Shown here: positions 34,503-49,550 of the stretch, one piece after another
How the letters are laid out: every line of letters begins with the position of its first letter
How positions within the stretch are numbered: position 1 is the stretch's first letter
Program-made: the position numbers and the translations under genes
The notes under the pieces: model-generated
Databases searched by the model: none
What the model saw: the letters and a program-made list of their open reading frames with translations, nothing else
Told to the model about the DNA's origin: nothing
Assembly (NCBI GenBank): GCA_964057225.1
Contig: OZ059900.1
Location: forward strand, 25,125,638-25,189,637
From: Auanema rhodensis
Taxonomy: Eukaryota; Nematoda; Chromadorea; Rhabditida; Rhabditidae
Direction of reading: 5' to 3'
DNA: 64,000 nucleotides

Positions 34503-36896
34503 CAGCGAAATTTCCAAAAACTGGTTTTCCAGCATAATAAAATATTTCTCATGAGAAATACAGTGTTTTTGTATTTTTTTAGTGTTCAGCATGTAAAATG
34601 CGTCATTTTAGTATGTAAAACGCTGAAATTCGTTGCATTTGACGACTCATATGAACAAAAATCGATTTTATCAATATTAGCCATAAGGGGCGTGCCCTCA
34701 GAATATGCTAATTTCCTTAATTTTCTAACCCCTGTTTTTTTGTCGTGAAAGTGGAACTAGACGTTGTACGAACAATTTTGAGCTAGGTTTCATTGACATT
34801 GCATGAGTTTGAACACATGAAATCGTAAGTCAAAACCTTGTTTACAGCGAAATTTCCAAAAACTGGTTTTCCAGCATAATACAATATTTCTCATGGGAAA
34901 TACTGTGTTTTTGTATTTTTCTAGTGTTCAGAATGTAGAATGCTTCATTTTAGTACGTAACACGCTGAAATTCGTTGCATTTGACGACTCATATGAACAA
35001 AAATCGATTTAATCAATATTAGCCATAAGGGGCGTGCCCTCAGAATATGCTAATTTCCTTAATTTTCTAACCCCTGTTTTTTTGTCGTGAAAGTGGAACT
35101 AGACGTTGTACGAACAATTTTGAGCTAGGTTTCATTGACATTGCATGAGTTTGAACACATGAGATCGTAAGTCAAAACCTTGTTTACAGCGAAATTTCCA
35201 AAAACTGGTTTTCCAGCATAATAAAATATTTCTCATGGGAAATACAGTGTTTTTGTATTTTTTTAGTGTTCAGCATGTAAAATGCTTCATTTTAGTATGT
35301 AACACGCTGAAATTCGTTGCATTTGACGACTCATATGAACAAAAATCGATTTAATCAATATTAGCCATAAGGGGCGTGCCCTCAGAATATGCTAATTTCC
35401 TTAATTTTCTAACCCCTGTTTTTTTGTCGTGAAAGTGGAACTAGACGTTGTACGAACAATTTTGAGCTAGGTTTCATTGACATTGCATGAGTTTGAACAC
35501 ATGAAATCGTAAGTCAAAACCTTGTTTACAGCGAAATTTCCAAAAACTGGTTTTCCAGCATAATACAATATTTCTCATGGGAAATACAGTGTTTTTGTAT
35601 TTTTTTAGTGTTCAGCATGTAAAATGCTTCATTTTAGTATGTAACACGCTGAAATTCGTTGCATTTGACGACTCATATGAACAAAAATCGATTTAATCAA
35701 TATTAGCCATAAGGGGCGTGCCCTCAGAATATGCTAATTTCCTTAATTTTCTAACCCCTGTTTTTTTGTCGTGAAAGTGGAACTAGACGTTGTACGAACA
35801 ATTTTGAGCTAGGTTTCATTGACATTGCATGAGTTTGAACACATGAAATCGTAAGTCAAAACCTTGTTTACAGCGAAATTTCCAAAAACTGGTTTTCCAG
35901 CATAATAAAATATTTCTCATGGGAAATACAGTGTTTTTGTATTTTTTTAGTGTTCAGCATGTAAAATGCGTCATTTTAGTATGTAAAACGCTGAGATTCG
36001 TTGCATTTGACGACTCATATGAACAAAAATCGATTTTATCAATATTAGCCATAAGGGGCGTGCCCTCAGAATATGCTAATTTCCTTAATTTTCTAACCCC
36101 TGTTTTTTTGTCGTGAAAGTGGAACTAGACGTTGTACGAACAATTTTGAGCTAGGTTTCATTGACATTGCATGAGTTTGAACACATGAAATCGTAAGTCA
36201 AAACCTTGTTTACAGCGAAATTTCCAAAAACTGGTTTTCCAGCATAATACAATATTTCTCATGGGAAATACTGTGTTTTTGTATTTTTCTAGTGTTCAGA
36301 ATGTAGAATGCTTCATTTTAGTACGTAACACGCTGAAATTCGTTGCATTTGACGACTCATATGAACAAAAATCGATTTAATCAATATTAGCCATAAGGGG
36401 CGTGCCCTCAGAATATGCTAATTTCCTTAATTTTCTAACCCCTGTTTTTTTGTCGTGAAAGTGGAACTAGACGTTGTACGAACAATTTTGAGCTAGGTTT
36501 CATTGACATTGCATGAGTTTGAACACATGAAATCGTAAGTCAAAACCTTGTTTACAGCGAAATTTCCAAAAACTGGTTTTCCAGCATAATAAAATATTTC
36601 TCATGGGAAATACTGTGTTTTTGTATTTTTCTAGTGTTCAGCATGTAAAATGCTTCATTTTAGTATGTAACACGCTGAAATTCGTTGCATTTGACGACTC
36701 ATATGAACAAAAATCGATTTAATCAATATTAGCCATAAGGGGCGTGCCCTCAGAATATGCTAATTTCCTTAATTTTCTAACCCCTGTTTTTTTGTCGTGA
36801 AAGTGGAACTAGACGTTGTACGAACAATTTTGAGCTAGGTTTCATTGACATTGCATGAGTTTGAACACATGAAATCGTAAGTCAAAACCTTGTTTA
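34503..36896 (+). repeat. Segmental copy 3 (7 monomers)
   Basis: Order X Y H' H'' X Y Z. It shares A52 in the first X, G at 35163 (ATGAGATCG) and G at 35995 (CTGAGATTC) with copies 1 and 2, at a constant offset of 24584 bp from copy 1. The two middle monomers are hybrids without A52, so part of the copy was rewritten by conversion. Confidence 0.87.
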
Positions 36897-39800
36897 CAGC
36901 GAAATTTCCAAAAACTGGTTTTCCAGCATAATAAAATATTTCTCATGGGAAATACAGTGTTTTTGTATTTTTTTAGTGTTCAGCATGTAAAATGCGTCAT
37001 TTTAGTATGTAAAACGCTGAAATTCGTTGCATTTGACGACTCATATGAACAAAAATCGATTTTATCAATATTAGCCATAAGGGGCGTGCCCTCAGAATAT
37101 GCTAATTTCCTTAATTTTCTAACCCCTGTTTTTTTGTCGTGAAAGTGGAACTAGACGTTGTACGAACAATTTTGAGCTAGGTTTCATTGACATTGCATGA
37201 GTTTGAACACATGAAATCGTAAGTCAAAACCTTGTTTACAGCGAAATTTCCAAAAACTGGTTTTCCAGCATAATACAATATTTCTCATGGGAAATACTGT
37301 GTTTTTGTATTTTTCTAGTGTTCAGAATGTAGAATGCTTCATTTTAGTACGTAACACGCTGAAATTCGTTGCATTTGACGACTCATATGAACGAAAATCG
37401 ATTTAATCAATATTAGCCATAAGGGGCGTGCCCTCAGAATATGCTAATTTCCTTAATTTTCTAACCCCTGTTTTTTTGTCGTGAAAGTGGAACTAGACGT
37501 TGTACGAACAATTTTGAGCTAGGTTTCATTGACATTGCATGAGTTTGAACACATGAAATCGTAAGTCAAAACCTTGTTTACAGCGAAATTTCCAAAAACT
37601 GGTTTTCCAGCATAATAAAATATTTCTCATGGGAAATACTGTGTTTTTGTATTTTTCTAGTGTTCAGCATGTAAAATGCTTCATTTTAGTATGTAACACG
37701 CTGAAATTCGTTGCATTTGACGACTCATATGAACAAAAATCGATTTAATCAATATTAGCCATAAGGGGCGTGCCCTCAGAATATGCTAATTTCCTTAATT
37801 TTCTAACCCCTGTTTTTTTGTCGTGAACGTGGAACTAGACGTTGTACGAACAATTTTGAGCTAGGTTTCATTGACATTGCATGAGTTTGAACACATGAAA
37901 TCGTAAGTCAAAACCTTGTTTACAGCGAAATTTCCAAAAACTGGTTTTCCAGCATAATAAAATATTTCTCATGGGAAATACAGTGTTTTTGTATTTTTTT
38001 AGTGTTCAGCATGTAAAATGCGTCATTTTAGTATGTAAAACGCTGAAATTCGTTGCATTTGACGACTCATATGAACAAAAATCGATTTTATCAATATTAG
38101 CCATAAGGGGCGTGCCCTCAGAATATGCTAATTTCCTTAATTTTCTAACCCCTGTTTTTTTGTCGTGAAAGTGGAACTAGACGTTGTACGAACAATTTTG
38201 AGCTAGGTTTCATTGACATTGCATGAGTTTGAACACATGAAATCGTAAGTCAAAACCTTGTTTACAGCGAAATTTCCAAAAACTGGTTTTCCAGCATAAT
38301 ACAATATTTCTCATGGGAAATACTGTGTTTTTGTATTTTTCTAGTGTTCAGAATGTAGAATGCTTCATTTTAGTACGTAACACGCTGAAATTCGTTGCAT
38401 TTGACGACTCATATGAACAAAAATCGATTTAATCAATATTAGCCATAAGGGGCGTGCCCTCAGAATATGCTAATTTCCTTAATTTTCTAACCCCTGTTTT
38501 TTTGTCGTGAAAGTGGAACTAGACGTTGTACGAACAATTTTGAGCTAGGTTTCATTGACATTGCATGAGTTTGAACACATGAAATCGTAAGTCAAAACCT
38601 TGTTTACAGCGAAATTTCCAAAAACTGGTTTTCCAGCATAATAAAATATTTCTCATGGGAAATACTGTGTTTTTGTATTTTTCTAGTGTTCAGCATGTAA
38701 AATGCTTCATTTTAGTATGTAACACGCTGAAATTCGTTGCATTTGACGACTCATATGAACAAAAATCGATTTAATCAATATTAGCCATAAGGGGCGTGCC
38801 CTCAGAATATGCTAATTTCCTTAATTTTCTAACCCCTGTTTTTTTGTCGTGAAAGTGGAACTAGACGTTGTACGAACAATTTTGAGCTAGGTTTCATTGA
38901 CATTGCATGAGTTTGAACACATGAAATCGTAAGTCAAAACCTTGTTTACAGCGAAATTTCCAAAAACTGGTTTTCCAGCATAATAAAATATTTCTCATGG
39001 GAAATACAGTGTTTTTGTATTTTTTTAGTGTTCAGCATGTAAAATGCGTCATTTTAGTATGTAAAACGCTGAAATTCGTTGCATTTGACGACTCATATGA
39101 ACAAAAATCGATTTTATCAATATTAGCCATAAGGGGCGTGCCCTCAGAATATGCTAATTTCCTTAATTTTCTAACCCCTGTTTTTTTGTCGTGAAAGTGG
39201 AACTAGACGTTGTACGAACAATTTTGAGCTAGGTTTCATTGACATTGCATGAGTTTGAACACATGAAATCGTAAGTCAAAACCTTGTTTACAGCGAAATT
39301 TCCAAAAACTGGTTTTCCAGCATAATACAATATTTCTCATGGGAAATACTGTGTTTTTGTATTTTTCTAGTGTTCAGAATGTAGAATGCTTCATTTTAGT
39401 ACGTAACACGCTGAAATTCGTTGCATTTGACGACTCATATGAACAAAAATCGATTTAATCAATATTAGCCATAAGGGGCGTGCCCTCAGAATATGCTAAT
39501 TTCCTTAATTTTCTAACCCCTGTTTTTTTGTCGTGAAAGTGGAACTAGACGTTGTACGAACAATTTTGAGCTAGGTTTCATTGACATTGCATGAGTTTGA
39601 ACACATGAAATCGTAAGTCAAAACCTTGTTTACAGCGAAATTTCCAAAAACTGGTTTTCCAGCATAATAAAATATTTCTCATGGGAAATACTGTGTTTTT
39701 GTATTTTTCTAGTGTTCAGCATGTAAAATGCTTCATTTTAGTATGTAACACGCTGAAATTCGTTGCATTTGACGACTCATATGAACAAAAATCGATTTAA

Positions 39801-42800
39801 TCAATATTAGCCATAAGGGGCGTGCCCTCAGAATATGCTAATTTCCTTAATTTTCTAACCCCTGTTTTTTTGTCGTGAAAGTGGAACTAGACGTTGTACG
39901 AACAATTTTGAGCTAGGTTTCATTGACATTGCATGAGTTTGAACACATGAAATCGTAAGTCAAAACCTTGTTTACAGCGAAATTTCCAAAAACTGGTTTT
40001 CCAGCATAATAAAATATTTCTCATGGGAAATACAGTGTTTTTGTATTTTTTTAGTGTTCAGCATGTAAAATGCGTCATTTTAGTATGTAAAACGCTGAAA
40101 TTCGTTGCATTTGACGACTCATATGAACAAAAATCGATTTTATCAATATTAGCCATAAGGGGCGTGCCCTCAGAATATGCTAATTTCCTTAATTTTCTAA
40201 CCCCTGTTTTTTTGTCGTGAAAGTGGAACTAGACGTTGTACGAACAATTTTGAGCTAGGTTTCATTGACATTGCATGAGTTTGAACACATGAAATCGTAA
40301 GTCAAAACCTTGTTTACAGCGAAATTTCCAAAAACTGGTTTTCCAGCATAATAAAATATTTCTCAAGGGAAAAACTGTGTTTTTATATTTTTCTAGTGTT
40401 CAGCATGTGAAATGCTTAACTTTAGTATGTAACACGCTGAAATTCGTTGCATTTGACGACTCATATGAACAAAAATCGATTTAATCAATATTAGCCATAA
40501 GGGGCGTGCCCTCAGAATATGCTAATTTCCTTAATTTTCTAACCCCTGTTTTTTTGTCGTGAAAGTGGAACTAGACGTTGTACGAACAATTTTGAGCTAG
40601 GTTTCATTGACATTGCATGAGTTTGAACACATGAAATCGTAAGTCAAAACCTTGTTTACAGCGAAATTTCCAAAAACTGGTTTTCCAGCATAATAAAATA
40701 TTTCTCATGGGAAATACTGTGTTTTTGTATTTTTCTAGTGTTCAGCATGTAAAATGCTTCATTTTAGTATGTAACACGCTGAAATTCGTTGCATTTGACG
40801 ACTCATATGAACAAAAATCGATTTAATCAATATTAGCCATAAGGGGCGTGCCCTCAGAATATGCTAATTTCCTTAATTTTCTAACCCCTGTTTTTTTGTC
40901 GTGAAAGTGGAACTAGACGTTGTACGAACAATTTTGAGCTAGGTTTCATTGACATTGCATGAGTTTGAACACATGAAATCGTAAGTCAAAACCTTGTTTA
41001 CAGCGAAATTTCCAAAAACTGGTTTTCCAGCATAATAAAATATTTCTCATGGGAAATACAGTGTTTTTGTATTTTTTTAGTGTTCAGCATGTAAAATGCG
41101 TCATTTTAGTATGTAAAACGCTGAAATTCGTTGCATTTGACGACTCATATGAACAAAAATCGATTTTATCAATATTAGCCATAAGGGGCGTGCCCTCAGA
41201 ATATGCTAATTTCCTTAATTTTCTAACCCCTGTTTTTTTGTCGTGAAAGTGGAACTAGACGTTGTACGAACAATTTTGAGCTAGGTTTCATTGACATTGC
41301 ATGAGTTTGAACACATGAAATCGTAAGTCAAAACCTTGTTTACAGCGAAATTTCCAAAAACTGGTTTTCCAGCATAATACAATATTTCTCATGGGAAATA
41401 CTGTGTTTTTGTATTTTTCTAGTGTTCAGAATGTAGAATGCTTCATTTTAGTACGTAACACGCTGAAATTCGTTGCATTTGACGACTCATATGAACAAAA
41501 ATCGATTTAATCAATATTAGCCATAAGGGGCGTGCCCTCAGAATATGCTAATTTCCTTAATTTTCTAACCCCTGTTTTTTTGTCGTGAAAGTGGAACTAG
41601 ACGTTGTACGAACAATTTTGAGCTAGGTTTCATTGACATTGCATGAGTTTGAACACATGAAATCGTAAGTCAAAACCTTGTTTACAGCGAAATTTCCAAA
41701 AACTGGTTTTCCAGCATAATAAAATATTTCTCATGGGAAATACTGTGTTTTTGTATTTTTCTAGTGTTCAGCATGTAAAATGCTTCATTTTAGTATGTAA
41801 CACGCTGAAATTCGTTGCATTTGACGACTCATATGAACAAAAATCGATTTAATCAATATTAGCCATAAGGGGCGTGCCCTCAGAATATGCTAATTTCCTT
41901 AATTTTCTAACCCCTGTTTTTTTGTCGTGAAAGTGGAACTAGACGTTGTACGAACAATTTTGAGCTAGGTTTCATTGACATTGCATGAGTTTGAACACAT
42001 GAAATCGTAAGTCAAAACCTTGTTTACAGCGAAATTTCCAAAAACTGGTTTTCCAGCATAATAAAATATTTCTCATGGGAAATACAGTGTTTTTGTATTT
42101 TTTTAGTGTTCAGCATGTAAAATGCGTCATTTTAGTATGTAAAACGCTGAAATTCGTTGCATTTGACGACTCATATGAACAAAAATCGATTTTATCAATA
42201 TTAGCCATAAGGGGCGTGCCCTCAGAATATGCTAATTTCCTTAATTTTCTAACCCCTGTTTTTTTGTCGTGAAAGTGGAACTAGACGTTGTACGAACAAT
42301 TTTGAGCTAGGTTTCATTGACATTGCATGAGTTTGAACACATGAAATCGTAAGTCAAAACCTTGTTTACAGCGAAATTTCCAAAAACTGGTTTTCCAGCA
42401 TAATAAAATATTTCTCAAGGGAAAAACTGTGTTTTTATATTTTTCTAGTGTTCAGCATGTGAAATGCTTAACTTTAGTATGTAACACGCTGAAATTCGTT
42501 GCATTTGACGACTCATATGAACAAAAATCGATTTAATCAATATTAGCCATAAGGGGCGTGCCCTCAGAATATGCTAATTTCCTTAATTTTCTAACCCCTG
42601 TTTTTTTGTCGTGAAAGTGGAACTAGACGTTGTACGAACAATTTTGAGCTAGGTTTCATTGACATTGCATGAGTTTGAACACATGAAATCGTAAGTCAAA
42701 ACCTTGTTTACAGCGAAATTTCCAAAAACTGGTTTTCCAGCATAATAAAATATTTCTCATGGGAAATACTGTGTTTTTGTATTTTTCTAGTGTTCAGCAT

Positions 42801-45104
42801 GTAAAATGCTTCATTTTAGTATGTAACACGCTGAAATTCGTTGCATTTGACGACTCATATGAACAAAAATCGATTTAATCAATATTAGCCATAAGGGGCG
42901 TGCCCTCAGAATATGCTAATTTCCTTAATTTTCTAACCCCTGTTTTTTTGTCGTGAAAGTGGAACTAGACGTTGTACGAACAATTTTGAGCTAGGTTTCA
43001 TTGACATTGCATGAGTTTGAACACATGAAATCGTAAGTCAAAACCTTGTTTACAGCGAAATTTCCAAAAACTGGTTTTCCAGCATAATAAAATATTTCTC
43101 ATGGGAAATACAGTGTTTTTGTATTTTTTTAGTGTTCAGCATGTAAAATGCGTCATTTTAGTATGTAAAACGCTGAAATTCGTTGCATTTGACGACTCAT
43201 ATGAACAAAAATCGATTTTATCAATATTAGCCATAAGGGGCGTGCCCTCAGAATATGCTAATTTCCTTAATTTTCTAACCCCTGTTTTTTTGTCGTGAAA
43301 GTGGAACTAGACGTTGTACGAACAATTTTGAGCTAGGTTTCATTGACATTGCATGAGTTTGAACACATGAAATCGTAAGTCAAAACCTTGTTTACAGCGA
43401 AATTTCCAAAAACTGGTTTTCCAGCATAATACAATATTTCTCATGGGAAATACTGTGTTTTTGTATTTTTCTAGTGTTCAGAATGTAGAATGCTTCATTT
43501 TAGTACGTAACACGCTGAAATTCGTTGCATTTGACGACTCATATGAACAAAAATCGATTTAATCAATATTAGCCATAAGGGGCGTGCCCTCAGAATATGC
43601 TAATTTCCTTAATTTTCTAACCCCTGTTTTTTTGTCGTGAAAGTGGAACTAGACGTTGTACGAACAATTTTGAGCTAGGTTTCATTGACATTGCATGAGT
43701 TTGAACACATGAAATCGTAAGTCAAAACCTTGTTTACAGCGAAATTTCCAAAAACTGGTTTTCCAGCATAATAAAATATTTCTCATGGGAAATACTGTGT
43801 TTTTGTATTTTTCTAGTGTTCAGCATGTAAAATGCTTCATTTTAGTATGTAACACGCTGAAATTCGTTGCATTTGACGACTCATATGAACAAAAATCGAT
43901 TTAATCAATATTAGCCATAAGGGGCGTGCCCTCAGAATATGCTAATTTCCTTAATTTTCTAACCCCTGTTTTTTTGTCGTGAAAGTGGAACTAGACGTTG
44001 TACGAACAATTTTGAGCTAGGTTTCATTGACATTGCATGAGTTTGAACACATGAAATCGTAAGTCAAAACCTTGTTTACAGCGAAATTTCCAAAAACTGG
44101 TTTTCCAGCATAATAAAATATTTCTCATGGGAAATACAGTGTTTTTGTATTTTTTTAGTGTTCAGCATGTAAAATGCGTCATTTTAGTATGTAAAACGCT
44201 GAAATTCGTTGCATTTGACGACTCATATGAACAAAAATCGATTTTATCAATATTAGCCATAAGGGGCGTGCCCTCAGAATATGCTAATTTCCTTAATTTT
44301 CTAACCCCTGTTTTTTTGTCGTGAAAGTGGAACTAGACGTTGTACGAACAATTTTGAGCTAGGTTTCATTGACATTGCATGAGTTTGAACACATGAAATC
44401 GTAAGTCAAAACCTTGTTTACAGCGAAATTTCCAAAAACTGGTTTTCCAGCATAATACAATATTTCTCATGGGAAATACTGTGTTTTTGTATTTTTCTAG
44501 TGTTCAGAATGTAGAATGCTTCATTTTAGTACGTAACACGCTGAAATTCGTTGCATTTGACGACTCATATGAACAAAAATCGATTTAATCAATATTAGCC
44601 ATAAGGGGCGTGCCCTCAGAATATGCTAATTTCCTTAATTTTCTAACCCCTGTTTTTTTGTCGTGAAAGTGGAACTAGACGTTGTACGAACAATTTTGAG
44701 CTAGGTTTCATTGACATTGCATGAGTTTGAACACATGAAATCGTAAGTCAAAACCTTGTTTACAGCGAAATTTCCAAAAACTGGTTTTCCAGCATAATAA
44801 AATATTTCTCATGGGAAATACTGTGTTTTTGTATTTTTCTAGTGTTCAGCATGTAAAATGCTTCATTTTAGTATGTAACACGCTGAAATTCGTTGCATTT
44901 GACGACTCATATGAACAAAAATCGATTTAATCAATATTAGCCATAAGGGGCGTGCCCTCAGAATATGCTAATTTCCAAAATTTTCTAACCCCTGTTTTTT
45001 TGTCGTGAAAGTGGAACTAGACGTTGTACGAACAATTTTGAGCTAGGTTTCATTGACATTGCATGAGTTTGAACACATGAAATCGTAAGTCAAAACCTTG
45101 TTTA
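35871..45104 (+). repeat. Longest regular trimer run, nine trimers
   Basis: Nine consecutive 1026-bp trimers. The middle slots are Y Y Y Y W Y W Y Y; the other two slots are always X and Z. Private single-base changes (for example near 37393, 37828 and 44977) distinguish individual copies. This is the most homogeneous part of domain B and gives the cleanest definition of the trimer HOR. Confidence 0.93.
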
Positions 45105-47498
45105 CAGCGAAATTTCCAAAAACTGGTTTTCCAGCATAATAAAATATTTCTCATGGGAAATACTGTGTTTTTGTATTTTTATAGTGTTCAGCATGTAAAA
45201 TGCTTCATTTTAGTATGTAACACGCTGAAATTCGTTGCATTTGACGACTCATATGAACAAAAATCGATTTAATCAATATTAGCCATAAGGGGCGTGCCCT
45301 CAGAATATGCTAATTTCCTTAATTTTCTAACCCCTGTTTTTTTGTCGTGAAAGTGGAACTAGACGTTGTACGAACAATTTTGAGCTAGGTTTCATTGACA
45401 TTGCATGAGTTGGAACACATGAAATCGTAAGTCAAAACCTTGTTTACAGCGAAATTTCCAAAAACTGGTTTTCCAGCATAATAAAATATTTCTCATGGGA
45501 AATACTGTGTTTTTGTATTTTTCTAGTGTTCAGCATGTAAAATGCTTCATTTTAGTATGTAACACGCTGAAATTCGTTGCATTTGACGACTCATATGAAC
45601 AAAAATCGATTTAATCAATATTAGCCATAAGGGGCGTGCCCTCAGAATATGCTAATTTCCTTAATTTTCTAACCCCTGTTTTTTTGTCGTGAAAGTGGAA
45701 CTAGACGTTGTACGAACAATTTTGAGCTAGGTTTCATTGACATTGCATGAGTTTGAACACATGAAATCGTAAGTCAAAACCTTGTTTACAGCGAAATTTC
45801 CAAAAACTGGTTTTCCAGCATAATAAAATATTTCTCATGGGAAATACAGTGTTTTTGTATTTTTTTAGTGTTCAGCATGTAAAATGCGTCATTTTAGTAT
45901 GTAAAACGCTGAAATTCGTTGCATTTGACGACTCATATGAACAAAAATCGATTTTATCAATATTAGCCATAAGGGGCGTGCCCTCAGAATATGCTAATTT
46001 CCTTAATTTTCTAACCCCTGTTTTTTTGTCGTGAAAGTGGAACTAGACGTTGTACGAACAATTTTGAGCTAGGTTTCATTGACATTGCATGAGTTTGAAC
46101 ACATGAAATCGTAAGTCAAAACCTTGTTTACAGCGAAATTTCCAAAAACTGGTTTTCCAGCATAATACAATATTTCTCATGGGAAATACTGTGTTTTTGT
46201 ATTTTTCTAGTGTTCAGAATGTAGAATGCTTCATTTTAGTACGTAACACGCTGAAATTCGTTGCATTTGACGACTCATATGAACAAAAATCGATTTAATC
46301 AATATTAGCCATAAGGGGCGTGCCCTCAGAATATGCTAATTTCCTTAATTTTCTAACCCCTGTTTTTTTGTCGTGAAAGTGGAACTAGACGTTGTACGAA
46401 CAATTTTGAGCTAGGTTTCATTGACATTGCATGAGTTTGAACACATGAAATCGTAAGTCAAAACCTTGTTTACAGCGAAATTTCCAAAAACTGGTTTTCC
46501 AGCATAATAAAATATTTCTCATGGGAAATACTGTGTTTTTGTATTTTTCTAGTGTTCAGCATGTAAAATGCTTCATTTTAGTATGTAACACGCTGAAATT
46601 CGTTGCATTTGACGACTCATATGAACAAAAATCGATTTAATCAATATTAGCCATAAGGGGCGTGCCCTCAGAATATGCTAATTTCCTTAATTTTCTAACC
46701 CCTGTTTTTTTGTCGTGAAAGTGGAACTAGACGTTGTACGAACAATTTTGAGCTAGGTTTCATTGACATTGCATGAGTTTGAACACATGAAATCGTAAGT
46801 CAAAACCTTGTTTACAGCGAAATTTCCAAAAACTGGTTTTCCAGCATAATAAAATATTTCTCATGGGAAATACAGTGTTTTTGTATTTTTTTAGTGTTCA
46901 GCATGTAAAATGCGTCATTTTAGTATGTAAAACGCTGAAATTCGTTGCATTTGACGACTCATATGAACAAAAATCGATTTTATCAATATTAGCCATAAGG
47001 GGCGTGCCCTCAGAATATGCTAATTTCCTTAATTTTCTAACCCCTGTTTTTTTGTCGTGAAAGTGGAACTAGACGTTGTACGAACAATTTTGAGCTAGGT
47101 TTCATTGACATTGCATGAGTTTGAACACATGAAATCGTAAGTCAAAACCTTGTTTACAGCGAAATTTCCAAAAACTGGTTTTCCAGCATAATAAAATATT
47201 TCTCATGGGAAATACTGTGTTTTTGTATTTTTCTAGTGTTCAGCATGTAAAATGCTTCATTTTAGTATGTAACACGCTGAAATTCGTTGCATTTGACGAC
47301 TCATATGAACAAAAATCGATTTAATCAATATTAGCCATAAGGGGCGTGCCCTCAGAATATGCTAATTTCCTTAATTTTCTAACCCCTGTTTTTTTGTCGT
47401 GAAAGTGGAACTAGACGTTGTACGAACAATTTTGAGCTAGGTTTCATTGACATTGCATGAGTTTGAACACATGAAATCGTAAGTCAAAACCTTGTTTA

Positions 47499-47840
47499 CA
47501 GCGAAATTTCCAAAAACTGGTTTTCCAGCATAATAAAATATTTCTCATGGGAAATACTGTGTTTTTGTATTTTTCTAGTGTTCAGCATGTAAAATGCTTC
47601 ATTTTAGTATATAGCACACTGAAATTTGTTGCATTTGACGACTCATATGAACAAAAATTGATTTTATCAATATTAGCCATAAGGGGCGTGCCCTCAGAAT
47701 ATGCTAATTTCCTTAATTTTCTAACCCCTGTTTTTTTGTCGTGAAAGTGGAACTAGACGTTGTACGAACAATTTTGAGCTAGGTTTCATTGACAATGCAT
47801 GAGTTTGAACACATGAAATCGTAAGTCAAAACCTTGTTTA
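47499..47840 (+). repeat. Representative monomer, class T
   Basis: It differs from Z at A113, G116, A120, T129, T161 and T167. Five of the six are transitions, and three remove CpGs of Z (p119-120, p129-130, p161-162). T161 destroys the ATCGAT site. T copies lie at 33477, 47499, 48525 and 49551, always followed by X then Wt. Confidence 0.9.
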
Positions 47841-49550
47841 CAGCGAAATTTCCAAAAACTGGTTTTCCAGCATAATAAAATATTTCTCATGGGAAATACA
47901 GTGTTTTTGTATTTTTTTAGTGTTCAGCATGTAAAATGCGTCATTTTAGTATGTAAAACGCTGAAATTCGTTGCATTTGACGACTCATATGAACAAAAAT
48001 CGATTTTATCAATATTAGCCATAAGGGGCGTGCCCTCAGAATATGCTAATTTCCTTAATTTTCTAACCCCTGTTTTTTTGTCGTGAAAGTGGAACTAGAC
48101 GTTGTACGAACAATTTTGAGCTAGGTTTCATTGACATTGCATGAGTTTGAACACATGAAATCGTAAGTCAAAACCTTGTTTACAGCGAAATTTCCAAAAA
48201 CTGGTTTTCCAGCATAATAAAATATTTCTCAAGGGAAAAACTGTGTTTTTATATTTTTCTAGTGTTCAGCATGTGAAATGCTTAATTTTAGTATGTAACA
48301 CGCTGAAATTCGTTGCATTTGACGACTCATATGAACAAAAATCGATTTAATCAATATTAGCCATAAGGGGCGTGCCCTCAGAATATGCTAATTTCCTTAA
48401 TTTTCTAACCCCTGTTTTTTTGTCGTGAAAGTGGAACTAGACGTTGTACGAACAATTTTGAGCTAGGTTTCATTGACATTGCATGAGTTTGAACACATGA
48501 AATCGTAAGTCAAAACCTTGTTTACAGCGAAATTTCCAAAAACTGGTTTTCCAGCATAATAAAATATTTCTCATGGGAAATACTGTGTTTTTGTATTTTT
48601 CTAGTGTTCAGCATGTAAAATGCTTCATTTTAGTATATAGCACACTGAAATTTGTTGCATTTGACGACTCATATGAACAAAAATTGATTTTATCAATATT
48701 AGCCATAAGGGGCGTGCCCTCAGAATATGCTAATTTCCTTAATTTTCTAACCCCTGTTTTTTTGTCGTGAAAGTGGAACTAGACGTTGTACGAACAATTT
48801 TGAGCTAGGTTTCATTGACAATGCATGAGTTTGAACACATGAAATCGTAAGTCAAAACCTTGTTTACAGCGAAATTTCCAAAAACTGGTTTTCCAGCATA
48901 ATAAAATATTTCTCATGGGAAATACAGTGTTTTTGTATTTTTTTAGTGTTCAGCATGTAAAATGCGTCATTTTAGTATGTAAAACGCTGAAATTCGTTGC
49001 ATTTGACGACTCATATGAACAAAAATCGATTTTATCAATATTAGCCATAAGGGGCGTGCCCTCAGAATATGCTAATTTCCTTAATTTTCTAACCCCTGTT
49101 TTTTTGTCGTGAAAGTGGAACTAGACGTTGTACGAACAATTTTGAGCTAGGTTTCATTGACATTGCATGAGTTTGAACACATGAAATCGTAAGTCAAAAC
49201 CTTGTTTACAGCGAAATTTCCAAAAACTGGTTTTCCAGCATAATAAAATATTTCTCAAGGGAAAAACTGTGTTTTTATATTTTTCTAGTGTTCAGCATGT
49301 GAAATGCTTAATTTTAGTATGTAACACGCTGAAATTCGTTGCATTTGACGACTCATATGAACAAAAATCGATTTAATCAATATTAGCCATAAGGGGCGTG
49401 CCCTCAGAATATGCTAATTTCCTTAATTTTCTAACCCCTGTTTTTTTGTCGTGAAAGTGGAACTAGACGTTGTACGAACAATTTTGAGCTAGGTTTCATT
49501 GACATTGCATGAGTTTGAACACATGAAATCGTAAGTCAAAACCTTGTTTA
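47499..49550 (+). repeat. T-X-Wt trimer, tandem duplicate
   Basis: Two 1026-bp trimers T X Wt. Both T monomers carry A297 (GACAATGCATG at 47795 and 48821), exactly 1026 bp apart. The third T (49551) lacks A297 and has the CATATGAAAAACT variant, so it belongs to the older block. Confidence 0.92.
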
